64,000 nucleotides of DNA from Photorhabdus asymbiotica. Lineage in GTDB: Bacteria > Pseudomonadota > Gammaproteobacteria > Enterobacterales > Enterobacteriaceae. Below are positions 54,612-63,999 of this stretch, piece by piece. Every line of letters starts with the position of its first letter. Positions within the stretch are counted from its first letter, which is position 1. The DNA lies in NCBI RefSeq assembly GCF_003634575.1, contig NZ_RBLJ01000002.1:496001-560000 (forward strand). The letters run 5' to 3'. The position numbers and the translations under genes are program-made. The notes under the pieces are model-generated. The model made no database searches, was not told where the DNA came from, and was given only the letters and a program-made list of their open reading frames with translations.

Positions 54612-55613
54612 TCAGTAATAGTAGTAATAGCTTAAAAAACAACCCTTATCGGGCAACACTCTTTCACCCTCTTTATCGGCTTTCCCATCCGGGTAATTAG
54701 CCTTGATTTCCTTCAGCCTCTTTTTTGTGAATTTCTCAAGATTAATTTCCGTAGGATCAGGAAAACCCAATACAGTAAAAATCTCCTCAGCCAGCCTGAA
54801 TGTTGGTTTAGGATTTCTCATGCAGGAAAAATAGATTAACGGTGAAAAGACCATTGCCATCAGCCCCAAAAATGAAGAGATGTATTCTATATAATCAATA
54901 ATATCTTCCCTGACTTGTTCATAAAAAATTCCCCCTATCATGAAAACAGAGAAAAGTACTAAAGAACCATACCAAGTGCCACATATCTGATATTTGGCAT
55001 TTGAATGAATACCCTGCTTACAACGCGGCGTCATAGAAACAATCCTTAATCCGGGATGGGCAATGGCATAAACCACATAGTGTCCTTCTTTCTCTGTTAC
55101 CGCTAATTCAACATAATCACCTGCTTTTGCTACAGTAAACCCTAACCAGCCGTGGAATGGGATACCATTAATTTTCCCCCGCACAAAATCACAGACATCA
55201 CGCTCCCGAACTTTGGTTGGTGAATTAGACCCCGAGGTATTTCCTGCCATCGCCAGCAATAACCCGCCATACAGTTCTCTCTCTTCCTGACGGGCAAAGG
55301 CAACCGGATCATATTCACGATCAGTAAAATAACCAATTACACAGAGAGGTTCGAACTCCTCCAATACACCACTCACTTTAATTAAGGGCTTATGAGGCGG
55401 TAATTCCGGCGGTGGCGGCTCTTTTGCTAATATCGCATCCAATGCAGGGATTTTAGCCTGAAGTTCCGCAATGGATTTTTCTACTTCTTCTCTATCTTCA
55501 GGACGACGCTGAATTCTTTCTCGCTTAACCTTTACCAATATATCAATGTCTTTTCTTTGATCTTTTATTTCATCAAAATTAATAGCTTCTTTATAAGGAC
55601 GATAGGTACTCAT
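54612..55613 (-). CDS. Penta-tyrosine membrane protein, paralogue 1 (effector-linked)
   Basis: The 333-residue protein directly follows the VasX-like effector with an ATGA overlap (55610-55613), the usual arrangement of an effector and its immunity gene. It differs from paralogues 2 and 3 only in the N-terminal about 60 residues (ILVKVKRERIQRRPEDREEV). The two helices (about 208-231 and 241-264) fit an inner-membrane protector against a pore-forming effector. An alternative is that it is a second secreted component. It ends in SYYYYY. Confidence 0.82.
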   Translation of the reverse strand: MSTYRPYKEAINFDEIKDQRKDIDILVKVKRERIQRRPEDREEVEKSIAELQAKIPALDAILAKEPPPPELPPHKPLIKVSGVLEEFEPLCVIGYFTDREYDPVAFARQEERELYGGLLLAMAGNTSGSNSPTKVRERDVCDFVRGKINGIPFHGWLGFTVAKAGDYVELAVTEKEGHYVVYAIAHPGLRIVSMTPRCKQGIHSNAKYQICGTWYGSLVLFSVFMIGGIFYEQVREDIIDYIEYISSFLGLMAMVFSPLIYFSCMRNPKPTFRLAEEIFTVLGFPDPTEINLEKFTKKRLKEIKANYPDGKADKEGERVLPDKGCFLSYYYYY

Positions 55614-58216
55614 ATACCCTCCTTCATTGCTTTAGCAAAACTATTACGTTGTTCTTCGCACAGCTCATTTCGCTGCGATTCAAAGTAAATAGATTGCGTG
55701 GATTGCAAATTTTTAGCTGGCTCCAAACCAAAAACACAGCTCCGGCACCATTTCTGTAAGTCATTATCAGAAAAATACGTCACTAAGGCTTCAACCAGAA
55801 AAACCAAGAGCATCGCCTCCCAACTGCACAGCCAGGCAAGATATTCCCACGCCAAAAGCCTTGCTACCCCTTTGACGATTAAACTTTCAGGTGAAAGTAA
55901 TGCTCTATCAACTAAGACTTCCAATACCCCCTTTAATGCTGCTGTGAATTGCATAAAATCATAGGCACTTTTAAGACCGTAAAGGCCAATAAATTGCCAG
56001 CGTCTTCTGCCATGCCATTCAGAATAGAGGTCACTAAAATCCACCCCCAAATTTAATGCAGCCGAAACCGCCCCGGCATTCGCCCCAATAAATTTAATGG
56101 TGTTGGCGGCAGCCATATTTCCTATTCCATGCTTAATTGTTGGCTCTACAATCTCCATCGCCGTACTCAGTGTGCTTAAAAATGCAGCGGTTACCTGGGC
56201 CTGACTCTTGATGTCCTCTTTACTCTCTTTTAACTGACCGAAAAACTCCAACCCATTAAAAAATAAGACCAATAGCTTTATCCGGGATTTTTTTAATACC
56301 GGCTCGCCTTCGGCACTTTCGGCGAATTCTTTAAACCTATCGTTATAACTATTTCTCGTTTCAAGACGAGCCTCAGCCCCCGGTCTCTTAAGTCTCTCCA
56401 ATACCTGTTGCCGGAAGGCATTACCCTCCTTAAGCTGTGAGATTGACAAGTCAACTATCTTGTCAAGACGCACCCCTGAAATCACCGAGAATAGCCCCTT
56501 ACTCAGCATTTCATTGGTGCTATTCAGCACTTTCCCTAAACGGGTAAAATTAAAGAATCGATCCCCCAGTGTGACCATTCGCCGGTCACAATGCAGCATC
56601 GCCCGGGCAAAGGTACTATTGGAGGCCGGCGGCTTTTCCAGTGCCTCATTCGCTTTATCGTAGGCTTCAACCAATTTTCCACCCAGTGTCGTCACCGTTT
56701 TCATAAAATCCGAAGAGTCCGCCGGTTTATCATTCCCTTTATTCAGCTTCATCTTCTGCAAAAACCCGTCCATCTCTTTCATCACGTCCGGGTTATTCAA
56801 CAGCAACGAACGCCAGACAATATTCTCCGGTGACAGCGCAGAATACTGGTCGATTTGGTCATCTAGAAAGGCACTGCCCGTTTCGGTCACGTTAAGCGAC
56901 GCTATCGCATAATCCACTGCCTCGCAGTAATTCAGATTGTCCTCCAGCCGGGTGGAATGAAAATCCTGACAACAGGTGATAAACCCACTCTGTTTTAACC
57001 AGCTCACCCTGAACTGGGCCAGTTGTTCCAGCTCTTTCGCCACGTCAGCACAAAGATCGGCATAACATTGGTGAAATGCCTGCCGTTTAGCCAGATTCAG
57101 CTCTGCGGTATATTTTTTCCAATCGTGGGCAAACGCTTGCTCATTCGCTTCCGCCATAAGACGAGTCACACCCTCTCTGAGCTTAGCCTTCTGCTGATCG
57201 GAAAAAACCCCATACTCCTTCTGTTTAGTGACTTCGAGAGCTTTATCAACCTGCCCTTGCACATCTGCAGCTTTCATTTGACGCAGTTGATTCTCCACCC
57301 CATTCAGTGAGCTGTCGGTCATAAACTCAATCGACAGTTCATCCAAAAAGGTTTTGTGCGCCCCGACGATATCATCACACCAGCCCGCTAACTCATGCGC
57401 TATCCCTATCGGATCATGCAATGCCATTAGTACCGGCGATACCGGCGTGCCATCCGCAGCCAAACCCCGCTTTTGCATCGCCCTGACCGTAATGTCCGCA
57501 CATCCCGCTCGCGTTTTACTCCACGGATACAAGGTGCTCTTCGGCCTCAACGCACCGTGATAAATTTCATAGTAGGGCGCCTCTTCCAATGTCTCGCTAA
57601 TACGCATCACTTTCCGGTTGCAGGGCAGCACATATTTGCCGGAATCATTGTCGCCCAGACAGTAATCGATGACCCCATTCAGGTTCTCTACCGTTGCCTG
57701 AGCAATACCAACCCCTTCCGGCACCCCGCTCCATTGCCACGGTTGCACGCACTGCATGCGGTTTTCCCGCGCTGCTCGGTTGTTGTGATAATACTCAATG
57801 GTCTCCCAGCTCCAGGCTGAGGGCGAAAATGCCAGCCAGGTCTCCTCATACAAAGCAATGTCCTGGAGCACGATAAATTCCACATTGGCACTCTGATGAG
57901 TTGTAACATGACAATCTGCGGTTTTCTGGGGGAAGACACCAAAAGGCGCACTAAACTGTTGCCACAACGCCCCATCTTCCGTGATGCTCCAGGCATCCCA
58001 GCTCTCCGGTTCATCTAATCCGGCATTAGTGTAATAGACATACAAAAACCCTTGTCGCAGGGCACGCAGCGCATAATGATAGCCCGGTGCCGCCGGTTCT
58101 GGCGTTTCCGCCCATTTCGGCAAGGTTTCAACAACCCGATCCGGCACCACGCTATAGCGGACCGGCAACAGTGCCGGCCCAGTGGATTCACAGGTCGGAC
58201 ATAATGATTGACTCAT
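55610..58216 (-). CDS. VasX-like T6SS membrane effector (BTH_I2691-type N-terminus)
   Basis: The 868-residue protein opens with the VasX/BTH_I2691-type N-terminal region: CPTCESTGPALLPVRYSVVP, then ALRALRQGFLYVYY. Long helical parts follow (about 250-620). The C-terminal 250 residues contain several hydrophobic segments (LLVLFFNGLEFFG, ANTIKFIGANAGAVSAALNL, YLAWLCSWEAMLLVFLVEAL), consistent with a pore-forming or membrane-disrupting toxin. The ATG at 58216 overlaps the DUF4123 stop by one base and has AGGAG; a longer frame to 58267 is not preferred. It is coupled to paralogue 1 of the membrane-protein array. Confidence 0.85.
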   Translation of the reverse strand: MSQSLCPTCESTGPALLPVRYSVVPDRVVETLPKWAETPEPAAPGYHYALRALRQGFLYVYYTNAGLDEPESWDAWSITEDGALWQQFSAPFGVFPQKTADCHVTTHQSANVEFIVLQDIALYEETWLAFSPSAWSWETIEYYHNNRAARENRMQCVQPWQWSGVPEGVGIAQATVENLNGVIDYCLGDNDSGKYVLPCNRKVMRISETLEEAPYYEIYHGALRPKSTLYPWSKTRAGCADITVRAMQKRGLAADGTPVSPVLMALHDPIGIAHELAGWCDDIVGAHKTFLDELSIEFMTDSSLNGVENQLRQMKAADVQGQVDKALEVTKQKEYGVFSDQQKAKLREGVTRLMAEANEQAFAHDWKKYTAELNLAKRQAFHQCYADLCADVAKELEQLAQFRVSWLKQSGFITCCQDFHSTRLEDNLNYCEAVDYAIASLNVTETGSAFLDDQIDQYSALSPENIVWRSLLLNNPDVMKEMDGFLQKMKLNKGNDKPADSSDFMKTVTTLGGKLVEAYDKANEALEKPPASNSTFARAMLHCDRRMVTLGDRFFNFTRLGKVLNSTNEMLSKGLFSVISGVRLDKIVDLSISQLKEGNAFRQQVLERLKRPGAEARLETRNSYNDRFKEFAESAEGEPVLKKSRIKLLVLFFNGLEFFGQLKESKEDIKSQAQVTAAFLSTLSTAMEIVEPTIKHGIGNMAAANTIKFIGANAGAVSAALNLGVDFSDLYSEWHGRRRWQFIGLYGLKSAYDFMQFTAALKGVLEVLVDRALLSPESLIVKGVARLLAWEYLAWLCSWEAMLLVFLVEALVTYFSDNDLQKWCRSCVFGLEPAKNLQSTQSIYFESQRNELCEEQRNSFAKAMKEGI

Positions 58217-59256
58217 TACAAGATCTCCTGATTCTCTAAAGAAATAATGGCAGGACTGAGATGGCAACAGTCATGAACCAATGCTGACCACGCTTCTGCT
58301 GTCAGTCCAGCGGTCCGAGCGGCATAGCCGCCAGCGCTATTGCCCCTTTCACCGGATAACAGCGACTGTATCCGGGGGTGTAAATCAATCTCCGGGTGGT
58401 AAAGCAAACCGTGCAATGCACAGGCTTCCAGGCTCTTCACCGCATTAAAGGGATAACGGGCGGTTACCCGGCGCAACAAGGCCAGCATAATAGGCAACGA
58501 TTCAAGTTCCGTCCGGCGTAACTGGTTGCGGTGTGCCTGACGATATCGGCGCAAGGCCCGATTCATCGGCCCTGACCAAGACATTTTTTCCACCTTTTCC
58601 GCAGTCAATCCCAGTGAAAAGGTGTACTGCACCCTCGCAGACTGGGTATTGTCCCGATGCAGTAACTGACCGTCGCCGTCAGTCAGATACCAATCTGTTA
58701 TCGGCCCTAACAAACGTGAACGTTGCCAGTTATCCAGCAACGGCCAAAAAGCATTGTTTACCGCCGGATCATAAAAACGCAGCATTACCGGCTGTTCAAA
58801 TGACACGGGCTGGACCGCGGTCATACTGATATGTTGTGCAATAGCCGAGACCGGGCTGGCACTAAACAGCCAGCCACACACCATCCGACCCCGTCCGGCC
58901 ATCAATTCAGTCGGTTCAGCTTCCCGTAACGCCTGAGTGATACTCAACGCCAGCAATTCGGCATCCTCAGACCGACTCATATCCAGCGGTATCAGCCAGG
59001 GCGAATAACGGGACTCGAAGCGGTGATGTTTTATCTGGGTCGGCGTTGCCGCCGGCTGATGATTAAGGATTGCCGCAGGCAACCTCTCTTCCTGCCGGGT
59101 ATCCAGAAAAACTGCCGGGTCAACCAGTAAAAAACCGTGTTCGTCATGCTGAGTAAAGGCAGTACGCAAGTCAGCCAGTAGACCGGTTTTCTGTCTGGTT
59201 TCAGCCTCGGGGGAAAAATCATAATCCACCGTCATTTGAGTATTTGCTTCTGTCAT
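58216..59256 (-). CDS. DUF4123 effector adaptor/chaperone
   Basis: The 346-residue protein has a DUF4123 domain at about 35-190, with HGFLLVDPAVF, SRYSPWLIPLD, GWLFSASPVSAIAQHISMTA and VMLRFYDPAVNNAFWPLL. DUF4123 proteins (Tap/TEC) load an effector on its VgrG and are encoded between the two, exactly as here. GGAG precedes the ATG, 10 bp after vgrG. The C-terminal half (190-346) is helical and probably recognises the effector. Confidence 0.9.
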   Translation of the reverse strand: MTEANTQMTVDYDFSPEAETRQKTGLLADLRTAFTQHDEHGFLLVDPAVFLDTRQEERLPAAILNHQPAATPTQIKHHRFESRYSPWLIPLDMSRSEDAELLALSITQALREAEPTELMAGRGRMVCGWLFSASPVSAIAQHISMTAVQPVSFEQPVMLRFYDPAVNNAFWPLLDNWQRSRLLGPITDWYLTDGDGQLLHRDNTQSARVQYTFSLGLTAEKVEKMSWSGPMNRALRRYRQAHRNQLRRTELESLPIMLALLRRVTARYPFNAVKSLEACALHGLLYHPEIDLHPRIQSLLSGERGNSAGGYAARTAGLTAEAWSALVHDCCHLSPAIISLENQEIL

Positions 59257-59266
59257 TGTGGACTCC

Positions 59267-61651
59267 TTATTTAGTCACGCCATTTTGATCACCGGCCATC
59301 CGCGCTGATGCTGATATACAACGTTCAGGCAGGGTCAGGGCTGAATCCTGACTGGCGGGACCGGTTTTCTGTAAAATGTCACACTGAAACCGGGCATTTT
59401 TCGGGCTGGCAAACGCAATCTGTCCCTCTTTCAGCGAGATATAGGCACCACCGCACTCCAACCTCAGTTCAGTTTTTGCCGATACCGTTACCCGGTCATC
59501 CTGACTCGCCAGAGTCAATGCCTGTCGTGCCAGCACATCCATCGCATCGGTCTGCGCCTGAATTTCTACCTTGCCAGATGCCGCCAGCAGCTTTATTCCC
59601 CAAGCCCGGGTGAACAAACTCAAACCTTTCCCCACCGCCAGCCGAAATTTCCGGGTGATGCTCATATCCGCATCACGCCCCACCGTCGTGATCAGGTTCT
59701 CACCCGCGGAGAGTTGCAAACTGCCCGGCGTCACCTGCGCAATGCCTGACGGCGCTGAAAGCAACAGGGCGCGTTGTTGCAGATCTTTGAGGGTTTCATT
59801 CATCAATGCAGTTTGGGTTTCAATATCCGCCAGCTCTGCTTTCGCCGCTTCAGCGGCATGACGTAATCCTGCCGCAGTCTGGAGTGCCGCCTCCAACTCG
59901 GACAGCGCCCCTGACATATCCAGTTGCTGGCCCGCAGCTTGGGTCTGCTGATCGGCACTGATAAACAGCCCTTTCCCCGCCCGGATGGCTCCCCAGTCGT
60001 CGGTGCGCAGCTCAAATCCTTCCCCGCGTTTATTCGGGTGCGGCCTCTTTCCATCCACCAGATGACCCAGATTCAGCTGACTCTTACCCCCGTATTCGGT
60101 ACTCAGTTTGATGTGCTCTTTGCCCCGCTCATCGTCCATCCGTAATTTGTTGTTCGCCGGCGTGCGCAGCACATTGCGTTTGTAGTTGTAGACGGTCACA
60201 TGATCTTCATGCCGCGAGTCATGCAGCGCATGGGCAATATAGGGCCGGTCCGGGTTGCCCTGCTCAAACGCCACCGCCACCTCCGTCCCCTGCACCAGCG
60301 GCCAGTGGAAACCGTAGGTTCTGCCCGCATACGGCCGGGCTAACCGCACCCACAGGCTTTCTCTCCCCATCGGCCAGTCATCCAGATCAAAATCAAACTT
60401 GATCCGGTAACGCCCCTGTTTGTCGATATGACCGTAGGTGTCTTTCGGCCAGTCACTGGTCACCCGTGCCGGCACGGTCCCGGATATCACCGGGCGCTCC
60501 CGCAGTGCAGGCCGGTAGCTGATGATTTCGCTGTACGGGATACCCATGAAACTCACCAGATAGTTGCTGTCCCGCCGGGCATGGCTGTCGGTTGAGATGA
60601 TCAGTACCCCTTTCTTCAATGACGCCGGGATCTCGCCTTCGATTTCCAGCACCAGACCCGGCTCTAAAACCGGTGACGAACTTTGACCGCTGATAAGGTG
60701 TTGATGACCCCGGTCACGTTCATGGTGCAACCGGGCATAGAAGGTGCCAGTTTCAACCTCCGGCTGAAACTTGTCACCTAATGTCAGGAAGTGGTCGCCA
60801 TAGCGGTAAATCTCCCCTTCGGTCGTGGTATCCCGCTCCTGCCTGACCTGACATTGCAGATAACTCTCCGCTTCCCGGTAGTTGTAATCCCGGACCGTCA
60901 CCCCCTGCGTCACCACCTGATGCTCAAAGTGTAAGTTCCATACCGAGTCACCGGCGTTGTGATTCATTCCCGCCGGGTTACGCAGCGGCAGCGTGACGTC
61001 GTATTGGTAATTACGCTGGTTATCTCCAAACCGCACCACGTCAATCCCCAGCCGGCTGTCCGCCTCGAAGCGATACCAAATCCCCACTTCCGCCAGAATC
61101 CGTTGAACAAAGTCCAGATCGCTCTCCTGCCACTGCACCACCAGTTCTCGCCGCGGATACTCCCGCACCAGCGTGAACAGAAAATCCTGGCCGCGAAAAC
61201 CGTGCCGGTCACGCAGGACCTTTTCCACAATCTCCGGTACCGACTGATTCTGGTAAATGGCACAACGTCGGGTATGGCGCAACAACGCCAGACGCGGCTC
61301 CAGACAGACCCGATAGTGGGTTTCATCCACCGAGCTGGAAATCCGGTTAAACCGGGTAATCACCCCGTACACTTTACGCACCTGCGCCGGGCTTTCTGGT
61401 GCCTGCAAGATAAACGTGGCAGATTTTTTCAACATCACCGCCGGGTCGATATCCCGGGTGGGACTGGTGAAATCAATGGTGTAACAATAAGGGGTGAACA
61501 GGCGTTCTTCCCCACTGAAGCTGAACACATCCAGCTCCGCCTCACCGCGCCGGACCTCAAGCCGATAACGGCAGTGACCCGTCAGCGCTGTTTTATCCGC
61601 CTGACGCTGGCGGGCCAGCAGCGTTTTTCTATCTACCATGCGTTCCATCAT
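59267..61651 (-). CDS. vgrG: VgrG (TssI) spike protein of cluster 2
   Basis: The 794-residue protein has the gp27-like N-terminal part (YRLEVRRGEAELDVFSFSGE), VVQWQESDLDFVQRILAEVG and GIWYRFEAD, the OB-fold (FHWPLVQGTEVAVAFEQGNP), then NKLRMDDERGKEHIKLSTEY and a beta-helical needle ending with a coiled segment (about 585-640). No enzyme domain is visible; toxicity would come from the downstream effector. The ATG overlaps the clpV stop (ATGA). Confidence 0.95.
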   Translation of the reverse strand: MMERMVDRKTLLARQRQADKTALTGHCRYRLEVRRGEAELDVFSFSGEERLFTPYCYTIDFTSPTRDIDPAVMLKKSATFILQAPESPAQVRKVYGVITRFNRISSSVDETHYRVCLEPRLALLRHTRRCAIYQNQSVPEIVEKVLRDRHGFRGQDFLFTLVREYPRRELVVQWQESDLDFVQRILAEVGIWYRFEADSRLGIDVVRFGDNQRNYQYDVTLPLRNPAGMNHNAGDSVWNLHFEHQVVTQGVTVRDYNYREAESYLQCQVRQERDTTTEGEIYRYGDHFLTLGDKFQPEVETGTFYARLHHERDRGHQHLISGQSSSPVLEPGLVLEIEGEIPASLKKGVLIISTDSHARRDSNYLVSFMGIPYSEIISYRPALRERPVISGTVPARVTSDWPKDTYGHIDKQGRYRIKFDFDLDDWPMGRESLWVRLARPYAGRTYGFHWPLVQGTEVAVAFEQGNPDRPYIAHALHDSRHEDHVTVYNYKRNVLRTPANNKLRMDDERGKEHIKLSTEYGGKSQLNLGHLVDGKRPHPNKRGEGFELRTDDWGAIRAGKGLFISADQQTQAAGQQLDMSGALSELEAALQTAAGLRHAAEAAKAELADIETQTALMNETLKDLQQRALLLSAPSGIAQVTPGSLQLSAGENLITTVGRDADMSITRKFRLAVGKGLSLFTRAWGIKLLAASGKVEIQAQTDAMDVLARQALTLASQDDRVTVSAKTELRLECGGAYISLKEGQIAFASPKNARFQCDILQKTGPASQDSALTLPERCISASARMAGDQNGVTK

Positions 61652-63999
61652 GCATTTTCCCCGCTATCAGATACGGCAGTCTGTTCAGTGAAAGCAAGGA
61701 TGATCCCCTCTTCTTCATTGAAACCTAACGTTACGCCAACAGGTTTATGGTGATGTGCCAGACGTTCTAGCAGCGCCTGCGATAGCACCGGTAAGATTTG
61801 TTGATTGAGCAGGCTGTCGATATTGCGCGCCCCACTGTCCGGCAACAGACAGGCATTGACCAGCGTGTCGCACAGGCCACTTTCCACCGTGCAGGTCAGG
61901 CCATAATGGGTGTTTAGACGCCGGGTGACTTGCCCCAATTTGATGTCTACAATCCGTCTGAGCGCTTCCGCCGATAATGGGCGGTAAATCACGGTCTGGA
62001 AACGAGCCAACAATGCCGGCTGAAAGTGATCACGCAGTATGGGACGCAACAATTCGTGCTGGGTGGCAGTCGGAGCATCAGGCTGTTGTGCCAATAATGC
62101 CATCAGTTGATCACTCCCCAGATTAGAGGTCATCAATATGACGGTATGACGAAAATCGATCTCGCGCCCTTCACCATCCCGCATAAAACCGCGATCAAAT
62201 ACCTGATAGAACAGGTTCAACACGTCACGATGCGCTTTTTCTACTTCATCCAACAACACGACGCTGTAGGGGCGCTGACGTACTGCTTCCGTCAAAATGC
62301 CGCCCTGTCCGTACCCCACATAACCCGGAGGTGAACCTTTCAGCTGAGAAACCGTATGCGGTTCCTGATATTCCGACAAATTGATAGTAATTAGTGAACG
62401 TTCGCCCCCAAACAGGCAATCGGCCAATGCCAGTGCGGTTTCGGTTTTCCCCACACCACTTGGCCCCACCAGTAGAAAGACGCCTAATGGCCCCTGTTCC
62501 GGCGTCAAACCGGTTTTAGCCGCACGTAAACGTTGAGCGATTTCCCTCAGTGCCATATCCTGACCGATAACCCGGTCGCCTAAATACTGCTCAAGATGTA
62601 ACAAACCGGTTTGTTCGTCTTTTAGCAAACTGCTTAACGGTATCCCCGTCCAATCGGCAACGACCGTCGCGACAGTACGCACATCGACATTCAATGAAAG
62701 TAATGGCTCATTGCCCTGTAATTCTGCCAGCTCCGCTATGCCTTCCCTGAGTTCAGGTGTTTTGGGTGAATGTTGACGTAAATCGAGAAGGCGCTGAGCC
62801 AGGCTCTTTTCGCGCTGATACTGTGCTGTGAGTTGTTCAGTCTGGCGTGCAACCTCTTCACGCCGAACCGCAATCTCCTTTAAACGGGTGTTATCTTCTT
62901 CTGTCGGCAACACCGCCGAATCCGCTTCAATCGCCTGTTGCTCCATTTCAAGGGCCGTTAGTTGTGCCTGACGTTGCGTCAATGCTTCCGGCACCGTATC
63001 CAGACTCATCCGCACCCGGGCGCTGGCGGTATCCAGCAAATCCACTGCTTTATCCGGGAGCTGACGCCCGGTCAGGTAACGGCGAGATAAGGTAACCGCT
63101 GCTTTAACGGCGTTATCCTGAATATGAACGCCATGGTAACGGGCATAGCGCGCTTTCAGACCACGCAGCATCAGGCAGGCGGTTTCATCATCCGGTTCGT
63201 CCACTTTGATCATCTGAAAACGCCGTTCCAGTGCCGCATCCCGCTCAAAATATTGTTTGTATTCCGACCAGGTAGTGGCGGCAATCGTGCGTAATGCTCC
63301 CCGCGCCAGTGCGGGTTTGAGCAGGTTAGCCGCATCGGTGCCGCCTGCCTGATTACCAGAGCCAATCAGCGTATGAGCTTCATCAATAAACAGTAAGATT
63401 GGGGTGGGTGACTGTTGTACTGCTTCAATCACGTTTTTCAGCCGTTGTTCAAATTCGCCTTTTACCCCCGCGCCTGCCTGCAATAGCCCCAGATCCAGCG
63501 ACCGCACACTGACGGTTTTCAGGCTATCAGGCACCTGACCACCGGCAATACGCAAGGCCAATCCTTCCACCAGCGCAGTTTTTCCTACCCCCGGTTCACC
63601 GACCAAAATTGGGTTGTTTTTACGTCTGCGCGACAGAATGTCGATCATTTGGCGAATTTCATTGTCACGACCAAACACCGGATCAATACGGCCCTCGGCA
63701 GCACGCGCCGTTAAATCCAGTGTGAATTTGTCTAATACTCCCTGTAACGCTGGTGATAACGCTTGAGCATTTTGAGCAGGTTTATCAGGATGTATTTCTG
63801 CCACCGCAGAACCCCCGCCGCTATCGGCCAGACGCGCCGCCGCCTGTACTTCCGGGCGCTCTGCTGAATGCTGATCCAGCAGCGGGCGCAAATGTTGTAA
63901 CTGGCTCACACTCAGGCTCATCAACGGCCAACCATCGTGAGTACGCAACCAATCCGGCTGACCACGCAGCACCTGCAACAAATGCACCGAGCGAATAGA
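61648..63999 (-). CDS. clpV: ClpV (TssH), cluster 2 (5'-truncated by window edge)
   Basis: The visible 783 residues cover the end of the Clp-N region, both AAA domains ([49 protein letters not shown]) and the middle coiled coil. The frame runs off the right edge, so the start and about the first 90-100 residues lie outside. It overlaps vgrG by ATGA. It is clearly a different clpV from the one at 14332. Confidence 0.95.
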   Translation of the reverse strand, partial: SIRSVHLLQVLRGQPDWLRTHDGWPLMSLSVSQLQHLRPLLDQHSAERPEVQAAARLADSGGGSAVAEIHPDKPAQNAQALSPALQGVLDKFTLDLTARAAEGRIDPVFGRDNEIRQMIDILSRRRKNNPILVGEPGVGKTALVEGLALRIAGGQVPDSLKTVSVRSLDLGLLQAGAGVKGEFEQRLKNVIEAVQQSPTPILLFIDEAHTLIGSGNQAGGTDAANLLKPALARGALRTIAATTWSEYKQYFERDAALERRFQMIKVDEPDDETACLMLRGLKARYARYHGVHIQDNAVKAAVTLSRRYLTGRQLPDKAVDLLDTASARVRMSLDTVPEALTQRQAQLTALEMEQQAIEADSAVLPTEEDNTRLKEIAVRREEVARQTEQLTAQYQREKSLAQRLLDLRQHSPKTPELREGIAELAELQGNEPLLSLNVDVRTVATVVADWTGIPLSSLLKDEQTGLLHLEQYLGDRVIGQDMALREIAQRLRAAKTGLTPEQGPLGVFLLVGPSGVGKTETALALADCLFGGERSLITINLSEYQEPHTVSQLKGSPPGYVGYGQGGILTEAVRQRPYSVVLLDEVEKAHRDVLNLFYQVFDRGFMRDGEGREIDFRHTVILMTSNLGSDQLMALLAQQPDAPTATQHELLRPILRDHFQPALLARFQTVIYRPLSAEALRRIVDIKLGQVTRRLNTHYGLTCTVESGLCDTLVNACLLPDSGARNIDSLLNQQILPVLSQALLERLAHHHKPVGVTLGFNEEEGIILAFTEQTAVSDSGENA

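Larger units (their letters stand above)
52630..55433. repeat. Exact 1080-bp tandem repeat, about 2.6 periods
   Basis: Positions 52630-54353 are identical, as read line by line, to 53710-55433 at an offset of 1080. Each period contains one penta-tyrosine gene and a spacer. Identity breaks at the left inside the 3' end of paralogue 3 and at the right inside the 5' end of paralogue 1. This indicates very recent amplification or gene conversion. Confidence 0.95.

Noticed and set aside
52630-55433. Tandem repeat considered as an assembly error
   Set aside because: Not fully excludable without reads, but the outer copies differ at their ends (paralogue 1 N-terminus, paralogue 3 C-terminus) and the spacers are consistent with real unequal recombination.
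55610-58267. Longer start for the VasX-like effector at 58267
   Set aside because: It would overlap the DUF4123 gene by about 50 bp; the ATG at 58216 has AGGAG at good spacing and begins just before the conserved CPTC block.
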